A stretch of 64,000 bases of DNA from Petaurus breviceps papuanus (lineage: Eukaryota > Chordata > Mammalia > Diprotodontia > Petauridae): positions 25,611,173 through 25,675,172 of the forward strand of contig JAMXIF010000048.1 of NCBI GenBank assembly GCA_028583685.1. Reading direction: 5' to 3'. The translations under genes and the position numbers were made by a program. Positions within the stretch are counted from its first letter, which is position 1. Each line of letters starts with the position of its first letter. Below are positions 10,640-22,376 of this stretch, in pieces. The notes beneath the pieces were generated by a model. That model did no database searches. It was not told the origin of the DNA and saw nothing but the letters and a program-made list of their open reading frames with translations.

Positions 10640-11180
10640 TATCTGACTTCTCCTTCTTAGACTGATCTAAGTAATTCATTTCTTTTGTTAATGTTGGTGT
10701 ACTATATATAATTATTTCTCTTAGGTCCCCAAATATATTAGTATAGACTTCTGTATAGTAACTTTGAAAGTTATATTCATTTTGTGCTTGTCCTCCCTTC
10801 TCTATTATTTCTTAGTTTCATGGTTTTAAGTTTGCTTTCTTCTTTCATTATACTTTGTTAGTTTGATCAATTTTGTTAGTCTTAAAAATTAACTCTTGAA
10901 TTTGCCTATTTAATTTTTTCTTGTTTTCTATTTCATTGATCTCAGCTCTTGAGCTAGTTTTTCTTGTTTTTGTTGTTTTTTTTTCTGTTGCTTTGTTCAT
11001 TTTCTCAGTTTTAGTGTGGATTCAGTTTTATGAATTCTATTTCTTATTGATTTAGGCATGCAGCATTATAAATGTGCCTCTGTTGTTTTGTATTTATCCC
11101 ATATATTTTGATATGTACTATTGTCATTATCTTTGATATGTCTGCTTTTGTTTTTATGTCTCCCCTACCAAGTTGTTATT
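10640..11180 (-). mobile_element. L1 ORF2 internal fragment, minus strand
   Basis: Pyrimidine-rich text such as 'aaaaattaactcttgaattt' and 'ttcattgatctcagctcttg' resembles the reverse complement of L1 ORF2 between the endonuclease and RT. No frame remains open. Confidence 0.45.
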
Positions 11181-11247
11181 TAATATTTTTAAAACTTTTT
11201 AATGGACCTATACATTTTGTTCATTGTATCATTATTTACTACTCTCT

Positions 11248-11400
11248 CAATAAACATTTCTTAAGACAGTCTACTCTCAAGGAACTCACAGTTGACTGAT
11301 GAAGACAATCTACAAACCTATATGTAGAAATAAGATACATACAGAACAAATTATAGATAACCAACAGGGAAGGTATTCTTATCAATAAATGTAGTATATA
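11248..11400 (-). repeat. L2 3' end, minus strand
   Basis: 'ctcaaggaactcacagt' and 'gataaccaacagggaaggta' are the reverse complement of the conserved L2 3' end. Confidence 0.65.
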
Positions 11401-11499
11401 ATATTTCTTTCTATACTTACCCATTAGCACTAGCTCTTTTGAGGAGGGGTACCTAATATTGATCTTAAATAAAACATTACTATTTAGCAGATTTTTTCA

Positions 11500-11660
11500 A
11501 AGAACTAAATGGGACCTTTAGAAGTTTACTTGGTATATGTGAAATTATTAGCATTATTCTTATGATTGTCATCATTGTTTGGGTAGTTTGAAAGAAAGAT
11601 GTGGACTGACATGAATATGATGGGGGTGAGTCTAAAAAATAACTGACTTCTCTTCCTTTT
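11500..11660 (+). repeat. HAL1/L1 post-ORF1 spacer fragment, plus strand
   Basis: 'tgtgaaattattagcatt' through 'gaaagaaagatgtggactga' matches 16818-16930, the region just after ORF1 of the element at 15081-18570. Confidence 0.6.
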
Positions 11661-11750
11661 ACAAATGAGGCACTTAAGGTGTAGAGATGGGAAGGAATTT
11701 CGTCCATGGTCAATGAACTAATTAGTGGGAAAGCCTAACTCTTAAACCAG
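11660..11750 (-). repeat. MIR fragment, minus strand
   Basis: 'acaaatgaggcacttaaggt' followed by 'ggtcaatgaactaattagtg' matches a reversed MIR core. The adjoining ~300 bases to 12040 show nothing clear. Confidence 0.45.
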
Positions 11751-12054
11751 GGCTTTTTTTTTTAAAACTATACCATAATAACTCCCTACTGTTTTCTGTC
11801 CATCCTTTGGACATCCAAGTGTTTGACATTGAACCTTTTTTTTTTAAATCTTTCTCCATTTTTGGTAGTGACTTTGCTAGCTGCTTTATATAACTTGTTT
11901 TAGTTTGACTTCCTGTCACTAAATATATAGCATTTCTAGTGTGTCTATTTCTTCTAGATCATGTATTGGGAAAATTCACTGCAATTTTGGCTTAAACAAA
12001 AGAATGTATTTAGTTTTCCTGAGATTTGAAAAGTAATGTTAGGTACCTTAATTA

Positions 12055-12358
12055 TTTTTTTTTAAAAGCAATTGGGGTTAAGTAACTCAAGCTCAAAGTT
12101 ACACGGCCAGTTATTATTTCTGGGTGTGGTGCTAAGTATCTGAGCCCAGATTCAATCCCAGGTCTCCTGACTCTGGGGCAGGCGCTCTTACTCACTGTGC
12201 CACCTGGCCTCCCCTAAGCAATTGGAGTTAAGTAACTTACTCAAGGTTACACAGCCAGGTGTTTCTGAGTGGGTGCTAAGTATCTGAGCCCGGATTCGAT
12301 CCCAGGTCTCCCGACTCTGGGGCCGGCGCTCTTACTCACTACACCACCTGGCCGCCCC
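12055..12358 (-). mobile_element. Dimeric marsupial SINE (complete), minus strand
   Basis: Two tRNA-derived monomers in the same direction, 12215-12358 (5' unit) and 12055-12214 (3' unit with the poly-A), joined directly. The target duplication aggtaccttaatta lies at 12041-12054 with one difference at 12359-12372, so the pair moved as one unit. The 3' unit has an insertion giving 'ttattatttctggg' where the 5' unit has 'gtgtttctgagtg'. Confidence 0.9.
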
Positions 12359-12383
12359 AGGTATCTTAATTATTAAGAAATTA

Positions 12384-12551
12384 CCAGGGGCGGCTAGGTG
12401 GCACAGTGAGCAAAGCACCGGCCGTGGAGTCAGGAGGACCCAAGTTTGGTTCCAGCATCAGACACTTAACACCTATACAAAAAAACTAGCCATATAACCT
12501 TGGGTAAGTTACTTAACCCCAGTTGCCCTCCAAAAAGGCAAAAAAAAAAAA
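12384..12551 (+). mobile_element. Marsupial SINE, plus strand
   Basis: 'ggggcggctaggtggcacag' through 'cttaaccccagttgccctcc' and poly-A. Flanked by aagaaatta at 12375-12383 and 12552-12560. Confidence 0.9.
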
Positions 12552-12855
12552 AAGAAATTATGAGTTAATATAATAAAAATGACAAAACTAAGCTAATAAA
12601 AATGACAATCCTGCCTAAACTACTTATTCAGTGCCACACCAATTAAACTACCAAAAATTATTTTAGAAAGCTAGAAAAAAAGTAACAAAATTCATCTGGA
12701 AGAACAAAAGGTCCAGAATATCAAGGGAATTAATGAAAAGAAATGCAAGGGAAGGTGGCCTAGCTGTACCAGATCTTAAATTGTATTATAAAGCAGTAAT
12801 CATTAAAACTACTTGGTACAGGCTAAGAAATAAAGTGGCAGATCAGTGCAATAGG

Positions 12856-13285
12856 TGTATTGCCAAGGCAATATTCACAACACCAACAGTGACTATGAAT
12901 ATGCCGGCATAGTTCTGAATCACAAAATATCACAGACTCTCCATATAGAAGACAGAAGCAAAACATTTATTCAGACACCAGAAAGCCAAATTCTAACATC
13001 AGAAAACTGAATCCATTATAGCAACAAAGAAGTTAATACATATTATCACTGTAGGTAGCAACATCATCCCAAAGTCTTCCCACAAACAAACACTCGCAAT
13101 ACTTGCTGTTTGCTTGCCTGCATCCTCTGTCTCCCCTAGTTCTAACTGCTCTGACTCTCAGCTTTCTCTGGGCTTTGCTCTACTCTTCCTGCTCCAGCCA
13201 TTCGGCAAGCTCCTCCCACCACAGGCACCATGTGATTACATTTGGCCTATTAAGGGGTAGAGAATATCTTCAAATTACCATTACA
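12856..13285 (-). mobile_element. Probable solitary LTR, minus strand, inside L1
   Basis: About 430 bp begins TG and ends CA and interrupts an otherwise continuous L1 (at 'gatcagtgcaatag' / 'cttaggtacacaagac'). On the minus strand an AATAAA signal lies in the 3' part. No internal retroviral genes are nearby, so it looks like a solo LTR fossil. The family is unknown and the flanking duplication is unclear. It is younger than the L1 it sits in. Confidence 0.5.
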
Positions 13286-13734
13286 GTAGCTTAGGTACAC
13301 AAGACATAATAGTCAATGACTATAATAATGAACTATTTGATAAATCCATTCACCACCTTCTGGACTAAGAACTCACCATTTAACAAAAACTGCTTGGAAA
13401 ACTGGAAAGTAGTGTGACAGAAACTAGGTGTAGACCAACATCTTATACCCTATACCATGATAAAGTCAAAATGGGTACATGATTTAGATATAAAGACTGA
13501 TATTATAAGCAAATGAGGATAGCAAGGAATAGTTTACCTGTCGGATCTATGGAGAAGGGAAGAATTTATGACCAAACAAGAGATAAGAGAACATTATGAA
13601 ATGCAAAATGAATGCTTCTGATTACATTAAATTGAAAAGTTTTTTTCACAAAGCCAATGCAAGCAAGATCAGAAGGGAAGCAGAAAGCTGGTAAACACTT
13701 TTTACAGCCAGTATTTCTGATAAAGGCCTCATTT

Positions 13735-14038
13735 TTTTTTTTTAAAGCAATCGGGGTTAAGTAACTTGCTCAAGGTTACACAGCAAGTTATTTCTGGGTG
13801 TGGTGCTAAGTATCTGAGCCCAGATTTGATCCCCAGGTCATCCCGGCACTGGAGCCGGTGCTCTTACTCGCTGAGCCACCTGGCCACCCTTAAGCAATTG
13901 GGCTTAAGTAACTTGCTCAAGATTACGTGGCCAGGTGTTTCTGGGTAGGTGCTAAGTGTCTGAGGCTGGGATTTGGTCCCCAGGTCATCCTGACACTGGA
14001 GTCAGTGCTCTTACTTGCTGTGCTACCTGACCGCCCCC
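13735..14038 (-). mobile_element. Dimeric marsupial SINE (complete), minus strand
   Basis: Same two-unit design and the same 304-bp length as 12055-12358: 5' unit 13891-14038, 3' unit 13735-13890. The perfect 14-bp target duplication taaaggcctcattt at 13721-13734 and 14039-14052 proves one insertion event, into the L1. Confidence 0.95.
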
Positions 14039-15080
14039 TAAAGGCCTCATTTCTAAAATATATAGAGAACTGAGTCAAATTTATAAGAATATAGGTCATT
14101 CCCCAATTGATAAATGGTCAAAGAATATGAACAGGTAGTTTTCATAAGAAGAAATTATTGCTATTTTTGTTCATATAAAAAATGCTCTAAATCATTATTG
14201 ATTAGAGAAATGCAAATCAAAACAACTCTGAGGTACCACATTACACCTATCAGTTTGGCTAACATGACAAAACAGGAAAATGATAAGTATTGGAGAAGAT
14301 GTGGAAAAATTGGTGGAGTTGTGAATTAATCCAATTGTTCTGGAGAGCAATTTGAAACTATGTCCAAAGGGCTATAAAACTGTGCATACCCTTTGACCCA
14401 ACAATAGCACTTTCAGGATTGTATACAAAAGAGACCAGTAAAAACAGGAAAAGAATCCACATGTACAAAAATATTAATAACAGCTCTTTTTGTGGTAGTC
14501 AAGAATTGGAAATTGAAGGAATGCCCATCAATTGGGGAATGACTAAATAAGTTGTGGTATATGAATGTAATGGAATACTATTGTGCTATAAGAAATGATG
14601 AGCAAGTAGACTTCAGAAAAACCTAGAGAGATTTATATGAACTCATGCTGAATCAAATTAACAGAACCAGGAGAACATTGTACACAGTAATGCCACATTG
14701 TGCAATGGCTGACTTTGATAGACTTAGCTTCTCAGCAATGTAAGTACCTAAGACAGCTTCAAAAGACTCATGATGGAACATGCCATCCACATCCAGCAAA
14801 AGAACTAAGGAGTCTGAATGCAGATGGAAACATACTATTTGCTCTCCTTTTCTTTTGTTGTTTTGTTTCTTCTTTTTTGTGGTTCATTCCATTAGTTCTA
14901 ATTCTTCTGTACATCATGAATAATGTGAAAATATGTTTAATATTAGTGTGTAAATAGAAGCTATATCAGATTGCATGCCTTCTTGGGGAGGGGAAGGAGG
15001 GGGGAAAATTTAGAACTCAATCTTATGGAAGTGAGTGTTGAAAACTAAACAGAAATAAATTAATTATTTAAAAAGAAATT

Positions 15081-18000
15081 CGGGCTGGAGAGGATTCTGG
15101 AAAGATGGCAGAGTAAGTCAGAAAACTTTAATCTATACAAATTTCTTCCCCCCAAAAAGACAGAATATTGCCTCAGAGCAGCAAAAATAAATAGAAGCTA
15201 AAGCAGTTGTCCTCCTAAGACAATTTGAGAAGACCTCAGCAAAGAAGGAACCTCTGGGCTGACTCTGAAGTATCAACAAACAGCAAGCCCTGGGGGTTGC
15301 TGGGTTGAAGGGGAAACCCCTGCCTTAGAAACTTTCATCTTGAAGACAGTGGGAGGGGAGGGGTTTACAATGGTTGAATTGGAGAAGATTGAAGGACCTT
15401 TCATTGTTGTGGGATGCCAAGCACTGGTTATGCTGACCCGATGCATCCTGGGCTGGGGCTTCAGGGAAAAGCAATTGACACATATCTAGTGAGTGCAATA
15501 GCTAGGGTCAGGGGCCCTCTTAGCTATGGGCATTGAGCAGAGCCTCTGTTTTCAGTAGCAGAGCAGAGAGGACAGCCATAGTTTGCAGCCACCAGAACAA
15601 TTATAGGGAGCAGATCATTTGTGGGACAGTAAGAGCCCAAGGTTGGGCCCTGAGATAGACTTCAGAAAATAGGAGTAAGAAGGACCTGAGGCTTGGGGCA
15701 TCATTTCCCATACCTTGTGATTACAACTTGATTACACTAATAGCTGCTAAAAACAAAATAAAACAAAAAAATAAATAAGTAGAAATGAGTAAATAAAGGA
15801 GAAAGAACTCAACCATAGATTGTTACATTGGGGATTGAGAAGATCAGGGTTCATATTCACAGGAAGATAATGGAGCTACAAAAGCCACTCTTTTTGCAAT
15901 GAGAAACATCAGGTGGTCCCAAGCACAAAAAGAATACTTGGAAGAACTTAAAAAAGACTTTAAAAGTCAAATAAGAGAGATTGAGGAAAAATTAGAAAAA
16001 AAGAGCAATCCAAAACAATTAAGAAAATTATGAAAAGAAAGTCCCATCTAGAAATAGAGAATCAAAAACTTAAGGAAGAAAATAATTCCTTGAAAACTAG
16101 AATTGAACATGGGGAAGCTAATGATGTTCTAAGACACCAAGAAATCATAAAACAAAATCAGAAGAATGAAAAAATGGAAGAGAAAGTAAAAAAATCTTAT
16201 CAGAAAAACAACTGATCTGAAGAACAGATTGAGGAGAAATAATATGAGAATACTTGGACTACCTGAAAATTATGATTAAAAAAAAAGAATCTTGATATAA
16301 TACTACAAGAAGTTATCTAGGAAAATTGCCTTCAAGTTCTAGAACAAGAAGGCAAAGTAGAAATAGAAAAAAATCTACCCATCACCACCTGAAAGAGATC
16401 CCAGGAGGAAAACTTACGGGAATATAATAGTCAAGTTTCAAAGCTCCCAGATTAAGGAGAAAATATTAGAAACAATAAGAAAAATAAACAATTTAAGTAT
16501 CATGGAGCTACAGTAAGGATTACACAAGACTTAGCAACTACTATGCTACTATGTTGAAGGACAATAGGTCTTGGGACATTATATTCTATAGAGCAAAAGA
16601 GCTTTGGTTGCAACCAAGGGTAACTTACCCAGCAAAGTTAAGTATCATCCTGAATGAAAAAAAAATTTGACATTTAATGAACTGAAAAACTTTCGGGTTT
16701 TTGTGACAAAACCCCCAGTACTTAAGGGAAAATTCGACATATAATATCCAGGAGAAATATAAGGTAAACATTAAAGACCAATTATAAGGGACTCAATAAA
16801 GTCAAATTGTTTTGTTTGTATATGTGAAAATATTAGCATTGTTCTTATGGTCTTCATTATTATTTGGGTAGTTTGAAAGAAAGATATGGACTGAGATGAG
16901 TATGTTGAGGTGATTCTAAAAAAAAATAAAACTGTTCAGGGAGAGATAAAAAGGAGTAATTATCTCATACAAATGAGGCATAAAAGGAAAAATGGAAACA
17001 GAAGAAACTAGTAGTGGGAGGGTGAGCTGTGATGGAACCTTACTCTCATTGGGAATGAGTTAAAGAGGGAACAACATATATGTGTAAAAGGGTATAAAAG
17101 TCTTCCAAATTTAGAAAGAAGTAAGAGGACAGGTTGGGGGGAAGAGGATAAATGAGGGACTCTTACAGGAATGGGTAGGTTAAGGATTAGGAGGGCAAAC
17201 TAGCAGGTAGAAGTAAAGCAGAGGAGTGAGGAAGGTTAGGGTAAATAGAGTAAAAAGGATAGTGAGGAAAAATAGGAAGGAGGAAAATACAAAGTAATTG
17301 TTAGCTTAGAATGTGAATGGGACTTTACACATAAAATGGAAATGGATTGCAGATTAAAAATTTGAATTCAACAATATATTGCTTTCAGGAAACATAAAAT
17401 ATGAAGATAAATATATAATAATGAAAATATAAAGATAAAATAAAGGGCAGGAGTAGAATTTATTATGTAAAAAAAAGGATAGTAATACTGATCTCAAAGT
17501 TAAAATAGATTTAATCAAAAGTGAAAAATAGAGAAACTACACCATGTGTCAGCATTATTATTCAGTATTGTTTTGGACTATTTAAAATACCTAGACAGTA
17601 TAAAATAGCTGAGCACATTCTTGCCAAAACAGACACAGGAACTATATGAACATAAACATAAAACACTTTTTATACAGATAAACTCAGATTTAAATAATTG
17701 AAGTAATATTTATTGTTCATGGGTAGGTAAAGCCAAAATAATTTTTAAAATGACAGTTTTGCCTAATCTGTTTATTCAATGTCCTCCCAATTAAATTGCT
17801 AAAAAATTATTTTACTGAGTTAGAAAAAAAATAGTAACAAAGTTCATTTGGAAGAGCAAAAGGTCAGGAACTTCAAAGAATCCAGGAAAAAAGATGTAAA
17901 AGAAATAGATTCAACAGTATCAGGCCTTAAACTATATTATAAGGTAAGAACATTGTTGAAGTATAAAAAGGATAATTTTTATTGTTTTAAATTAAAATTT

Positions 18001-18570
18001 TCCTATATAAATAAAACCGATGTGTCCAAGCAGAAAAAATGCAGAAAATTCATTAAAAACTTTCATAGACAATCTCTCAGGATGTGATTAGGTTGGAATA
18101 TTGCTGTGTTGTTGGAAATGTTGAGTTGTTTGGTTTAGAAAAACATGGAAAGATTTGGACTTATGAAGGAAAATGCTATCTACCTTCAGAGAAACAGATG
18201 ATAGGAGGAAATAAAGCATGAATCTTACAGATATGTGTATGACTGTATATGTGTATGTTTATAGATTTCAATGTGTATATATCTATATCTATATATTTCC
18301 ATGCTTAATTGTAGCTTTGGGAGGGGGGAGGGAAGAGAAAAAATAAAGTAAAAAGTGCACAGCAGAAAACAAAAGAAAACCAGTAAGGAAGCAAAGAAAA
18401 GCTGGGCAGCTTTGAAAACAGTGTGTAGTATTATGTAGGTTTTCTTGAAATAGAAATTTGTTCTTTTTATATTGAATCTTCTCTCATAGTCTGCTGTGTA
18501 CATGGTGATATGTTCTTTTTTCTTTTCTTTAAATTTTGTATTTAAGTTTAAAATTAAAAAATATATATAT
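15081..18570 (+). mobile_element. L1/HAL1-type LINE: 5'UTR, ORF1, spacer, ORF2 remnants
   Basis: Begins at a 5' end 'ggaaagatggcagagtaag' and is flanked by aaagaaatt (15072-15080 and 18571-18579). Order: 5'UTR to about 15880; degraded ORF1 15930-16735 (coiled coil IENQKLKEENNSLKTRIEHG at 16054-16113, then pieces of the RNA-binding domain); a purine-rich spacer 16800-17290 homologous to the HAL1 region after ORF1; ORF2-like endonuclease text 17300-17530; a later ORF2 piece 17750-17960 matching 12595-12800; then a tail ending in an A/T-rich run. Large internal losses and broken frames; old. Part of 18090-18570 is not clearly L1. Confidence 0.7.
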
Positions 18571-18834
18571 AAAGAAATTAGGGCTGCTAGTTAGCTGGGG
18601 TTTCAATTCTCTTTCATCTGTTTTTGTTTCATCCTTACCAGTATTAAGTCCATTTTTTTTGTGGAGAAAATAGAAACGAAGTAAGATTTAAGCAGTTCTT
18701 TCTTTTATCTTTCCATTATTGTATCATTTACCCAGAGAGCACTACTATTCCATGTTTGATCATCTTGTTGCTGACATAGCCTTTACAGTTATTCCTAATT
18801 CTGTTGTACTTTGGAGCAGGACTAAATTGGTGGG

Positions 18835-19050
18835 GAGACTGGAGACCATTTCAGGATGGGTTGATGGAGGCCATTTCAGGATTGTTTAGCCTGGAGGAAG
18901 GAGATTTATTAGGGCCCCAATAATTGTCTTCAATCTTCTGATGTAGAAAGAAGATTAGATTTGTTTTCCTTGCCTTTAGAAAGCAGAAATAGATGGAAGT
19001 TATAGTGTCTAAATGGCAAATTTAAACTCACTACAAGGAGAAACTTCTTT
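18835..19050 (+). repeat. L3/CR1 3' fragment, plus strand
   Basis: 'gtttagcctggaggaaggag' and the text after it match the conserved L3/CR1 3' region also seen at 51740-51900. Confidence 0.6.
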
Positions 19051-19640
19051 TGTTGAAAAATAAATTTTTATTGATGCTTTTGTTTTTATACACCTAAATT
19101 TTCTACTGTATTCCATCTCTTCATCTCTCTGGTTGTCTCTTATAAAAATACATTTTTTAAAAGAAAAAGATGAAAAAAGCAATAAGCAAAACGGTTCTGT
19201 GCATCAAAAATTCTGACAATATTTGTAATGTTCAACACCCGTGGACCTCTCAGCAAAAGAGTAAAGGGAACTATCTTCTCTTTTCTCTTTGGACCTTGCT
19301 TGTTTGCAACTTTGTAATATTCCATTTTTATTGTTGTGTTGTTCTTTCTGTTGACAGTGTTGTAGTCTTTGGAAATGACAGACCATTTCAGTGTCTTTTC
19401 TAAGAAAACCCCAAATGGGGTCACAACACAATTGAACAGCAACAAAATTGCTGTATTAGAAATGAAGACTTCTACTATTACTATGAAAATAATTTTTACT
19501 TTATGGACCATCTGAGGTTCTTGGACTATACTTTGAGAACCACTGGAATAGATTAACTTTGCTATCCCTTGTAGCTCTGATTATTATTAACAGTTATGAT
19601 TCTGTTCATTGTCCCACCCCCACCCCCTTTTTTTCCCTTA
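19051..19640. other. Mostly unannotated; MAR1-like remnant near 19385-19440
   Basis: 'agaaaaccccaaatggggtc' with 'gaacagcaacaaaa' resembles the tail of the SINE type at 38598-38852. The overlapping reading frames of 75-123 codons here have no recognisable domain and I treat them as chance. Confidence 0.45.
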
Positions 19641-19644
19641 CTGT

Positions 19645-19800
19645 CCTGTCAGAAGCAGCAGTGGGATAGGGGCAAGTCTAGGAGATAGAAGACCTAATTT
19701 AGCAGTTTTATGACTTTGGGAAAGTCACTTACATTCTCTGAGCCTCCATTTCTCTTCTAGCTTTTAGCTTTAAGAGTTGGGGTCTATAATATTTATTAAT
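19645..19800 (+). repeat. MIR, plus strand
   Basis: 'gtttatgactttgggaaag' type core with 'tcacttacattctctgagcc'. The following 670 bases (to 20480) show no exon or repeat that I recognise. Confidence 0.6.
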
Positions 19801-20769
19801 AATGATGTTTCATCATAAGCTATTTGGTAGTCATGTAAGTTAAGGTTACCAGCCCCAGACTTATCTCACATCTGCATAAACTTTGGTTGCCTGTCTGGTT
19901 CACTCTGTTTGTATGCGTGTATTTTTAAATTCTGAATTTAACAAACTCCAAATATAAGGAGTATTTCGATATGAATTTTATAACAGAAAAAAGGGTTGTA
20001 TGTGAAACTGTGACTCTGTTATGTACAGCTTGATTTTCTTTTTAAATATATAATAAACTTGTATTACTTAGCACATAACAGGAGGTATTTTCAACTTTCC
20101 TTGCCTGTCTGGTTTCCTTTTTTCCTCAACCTAGGATTTGTTGCCCTGAAGTCAGGTTTAAACTAGAAGAATCCTGTCTTATAATATTTCATAAATTTAT
20201 TATAATTGACTTCTGCATCCATTTTCTATTACCTCATATCTATTTTCCAACTTCATATTTTCCAGAGAAAAATACTTTTGTATTATAATATCTTAGAGTA
20301 CACTCCTTGAATAGAATTAGAATTAAAAGACAAATTTTATCCTGGGAAAGATGAAAAAACTCTACTTTTCCTTCTCCCTGTCTTCATCTAGGTATTTCCA
20401 ATGCCCTGGAATGGTCTTGTTGGAGGGCACATTCCTGTGTTCCATTGTCACAATAAATCGATAAAATGAGAGAAAACATCTCAGTAGCATCTACTCTGGC
20501 TCCAGCCTCTTGGCTGGGGGACCAAGGGAGAGGGAGAGACAAGAATTGGCATGTACCAGGCATAGTAGAGCACCACCATCACCTTGACTACTACATGTGA
20601 TAGACAGCCCCAAACCCAGAGATTTCCAGAAAGTATTTCCAGACCACTGGTCATATTTGCAGCCTAGTACCCAATCCAAGGGAACAGAGCCCTTGGCACA
20701 CTCAAAGCTCTGTGTCAGAAATGGGTATGGTTGTTTTATCAATGGAACTGACACTTAGTAAAATGCATT

Positions 20770-20965
20770 ACCATCTGCTTGGCTGTTGCACTCTAAGTAC
20801 TACTGGGCCTTTCCATCTGTTTTACAGTTGAAATTTCTTGAATGTATTGTCTTTGTCATTATAATGTGAGCCCCTTGAGGCTGGGATTGTCTTACTTTTC
20901 TCTTTCCCTCCCCAGAGTTTAGCACAGTGCTTTGTACCTAATAAGTGCTTAATGAATGCTTATTT
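20770..20965 (+). repeat. L2-tailed repeat 3' end, plus strand
   Basis: 'aatgtgagccccttgaggct', 'agcacagtgctttgtaccta' and 'taagtgcttaatgaatgctt' are the L2 3' end. The upstream phrase 'cctttccatctgttttacag' recurs at 31820, so both copies may belong to one composite family. Confidence 0.7.
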
Positions 20966-21104
20966 ATCTGAAAGCTAGTCAGGTCAAGAATCATCCTGTA
21001 TTTATCTCTGAGGCCTGGTTAATAGTACTCCACCTTACCATTCCCCCACTTCCACCCCACCTCTGGGATCAGCACACTGCTGCATGCATGGTTTCTTTTT
21101 TTTT

Positions 21105-21165
21105 TATTATTGTAAAGTGTTTCATAAACCTTAAAGTACTATATAAACGTTAGCTATTATTATTT
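21105..21165 (+). repeat. THER1/MIR 3' tail fragment
   Basis: 'aaaccttaaagtactatata' followed by 'cgttagctattattatt' is the CORE-SINE 3' end. Confidence 0.6.
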
Positions 21166-21664
21166 TCTGATTGGGCTCTAGTGGATGTCTCTAGCATTTA
21201 GGTGTCAGAGACCACTGACATATGAATGTCTTCAGTGGCCCCTACCCATTGGCTAGAAGTGGCTTTACCTGGCAGGCATCAAATCAAGTTCACTGTCCAT
21301 GTGGTTTTTCTTCTGCAGTTCTCGCCGGGGTTCTTAGGTTTTCTGTGTTCTTTTAGTTTTAAATGCTCTGTTCAGCACGACAACTAGGCTTTCCTTTTAT
21401 GTTAACAGTTGTAGACAATTCGTTCTTTTCCCTGTGATACAGATAAAAAAAAGAATATTGAGTAAAACAGAGTGTCTAAGCAAGTATTAAACAAGAATAC
21501 TTTTTATCTAAGGGTAAGGATTGGGTCATATTAATCTCTCCATAGCTCCTTGTGGGGTTCTTTATAAATTTTTAAATAGGACCTGTAAGTTTTTTAATGT
21601 TAAGGGATTTCTGATGAAGTCAGAAATCTACTCATGTAGATATGAATCTGTCCTTCAATTTATA

Positions 21665-21790
21665 GCCTTAAAGAGCTCCTTTGGGGGAACCGAGAGGTTA
21701 AGTGACTTTCCCAGGGTCTCATAGCCAGTATGTATAAAAAATAAGACATGAATCCAGGTCTTTCTGAGTTTGAAGCTTGGCACCTTAGAT
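21665..21790 (-). repeat. MIR fragment, minus strand
   Basis: 'gaggttaagtgactttccca' and 'atgaatccaggtctttctga' are the reversed MIR core. The 500 bases before it and the 590 after it show nothing else. Confidence 0.6.
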
Positions 21791-22376
21791 GCCTAATAAA
21801 TATTTATGGAATTGAATGCAATTTCTTGCATGGAAGATAAATCAAGTATTTACGAAATTTAATATGTAAATGCTTTAGCACTTCAGAGGACTGATAGCAG
21901 TGTAGCATATCAGAAAAAATCAGGAGGCCTTCTTGTCTCCTATGCAGCACAAGAGAGATTGGACTAGTTGGTCACTTCCATTTGAAAAAATTACAAGGTA
22001 ATTTTTATATAAACTTTGAAATAAGCTACAAAGAAGACATCATAAAGAATATCATGAACTACAAGTCATCTACATCTTGAATATTTTTAAAATGGTTTAA
22101 CATTTTAATGTTTTAGAAGATGGAACTTTACTATGAACCAAAACAGTTTTAAAATTCTTTGTTACATTTTGACCAAATTACTTTCCTTCTGTTCTCTAAA
22201 TGTATTTGCTTTTATTTATTTATTTTTTGCTTTTTGAGGGCAATAATATGCTACATCTTGGTAGAGAGAGGTGATGAACTAGGGTAGAGGGTCTTCATCT
22301 AGGGTTCACAGACCCCCAAGGTATCTATGGATAGTTTTTGGGCTGTCTGAACTTGGATTAAAAAATATCTATTTAC

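Larger units (their letters stand above)
12561..15071 (+). mobile_element. L1, 3' half of ORF2 and 3'UTR, plus strand
   Basis: The 5'-truncated L1 begins with ORF2 C-terminal coding text ('aaaattcatctggaagaac', 'aaggtggcctagctgtacc') and runs to the 3'UTR 'ggaaggaggggggaaaattt' and an A-rich end. Frames are broken. It was later hit by an LTR element (12856-13285) and a dimeric SINE (13735-14038). The short target aagaaatt flanks it at 12552 and 15073. Confidence 0.85.

Noticed and set aside
12384-12551. tRNA genes suggested by box A/box B-like motifs in the SINEs
   Set aside because: The heads cannot fold as full tRNAs, they are followed by SINE bodies and A-tails, and they have target duplications.
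12041-15080. CRISPR-like array from repeated motifs
   Set aside because: The repeats are SINE monomers and target duplications with no regular spacers.
19140-19511. 123-codon minus-strand frame with overlapping frames on the other strand
   Set aside because: Low-complexity, no recognisable domain and partly within a SINE remnant. Probably chance.
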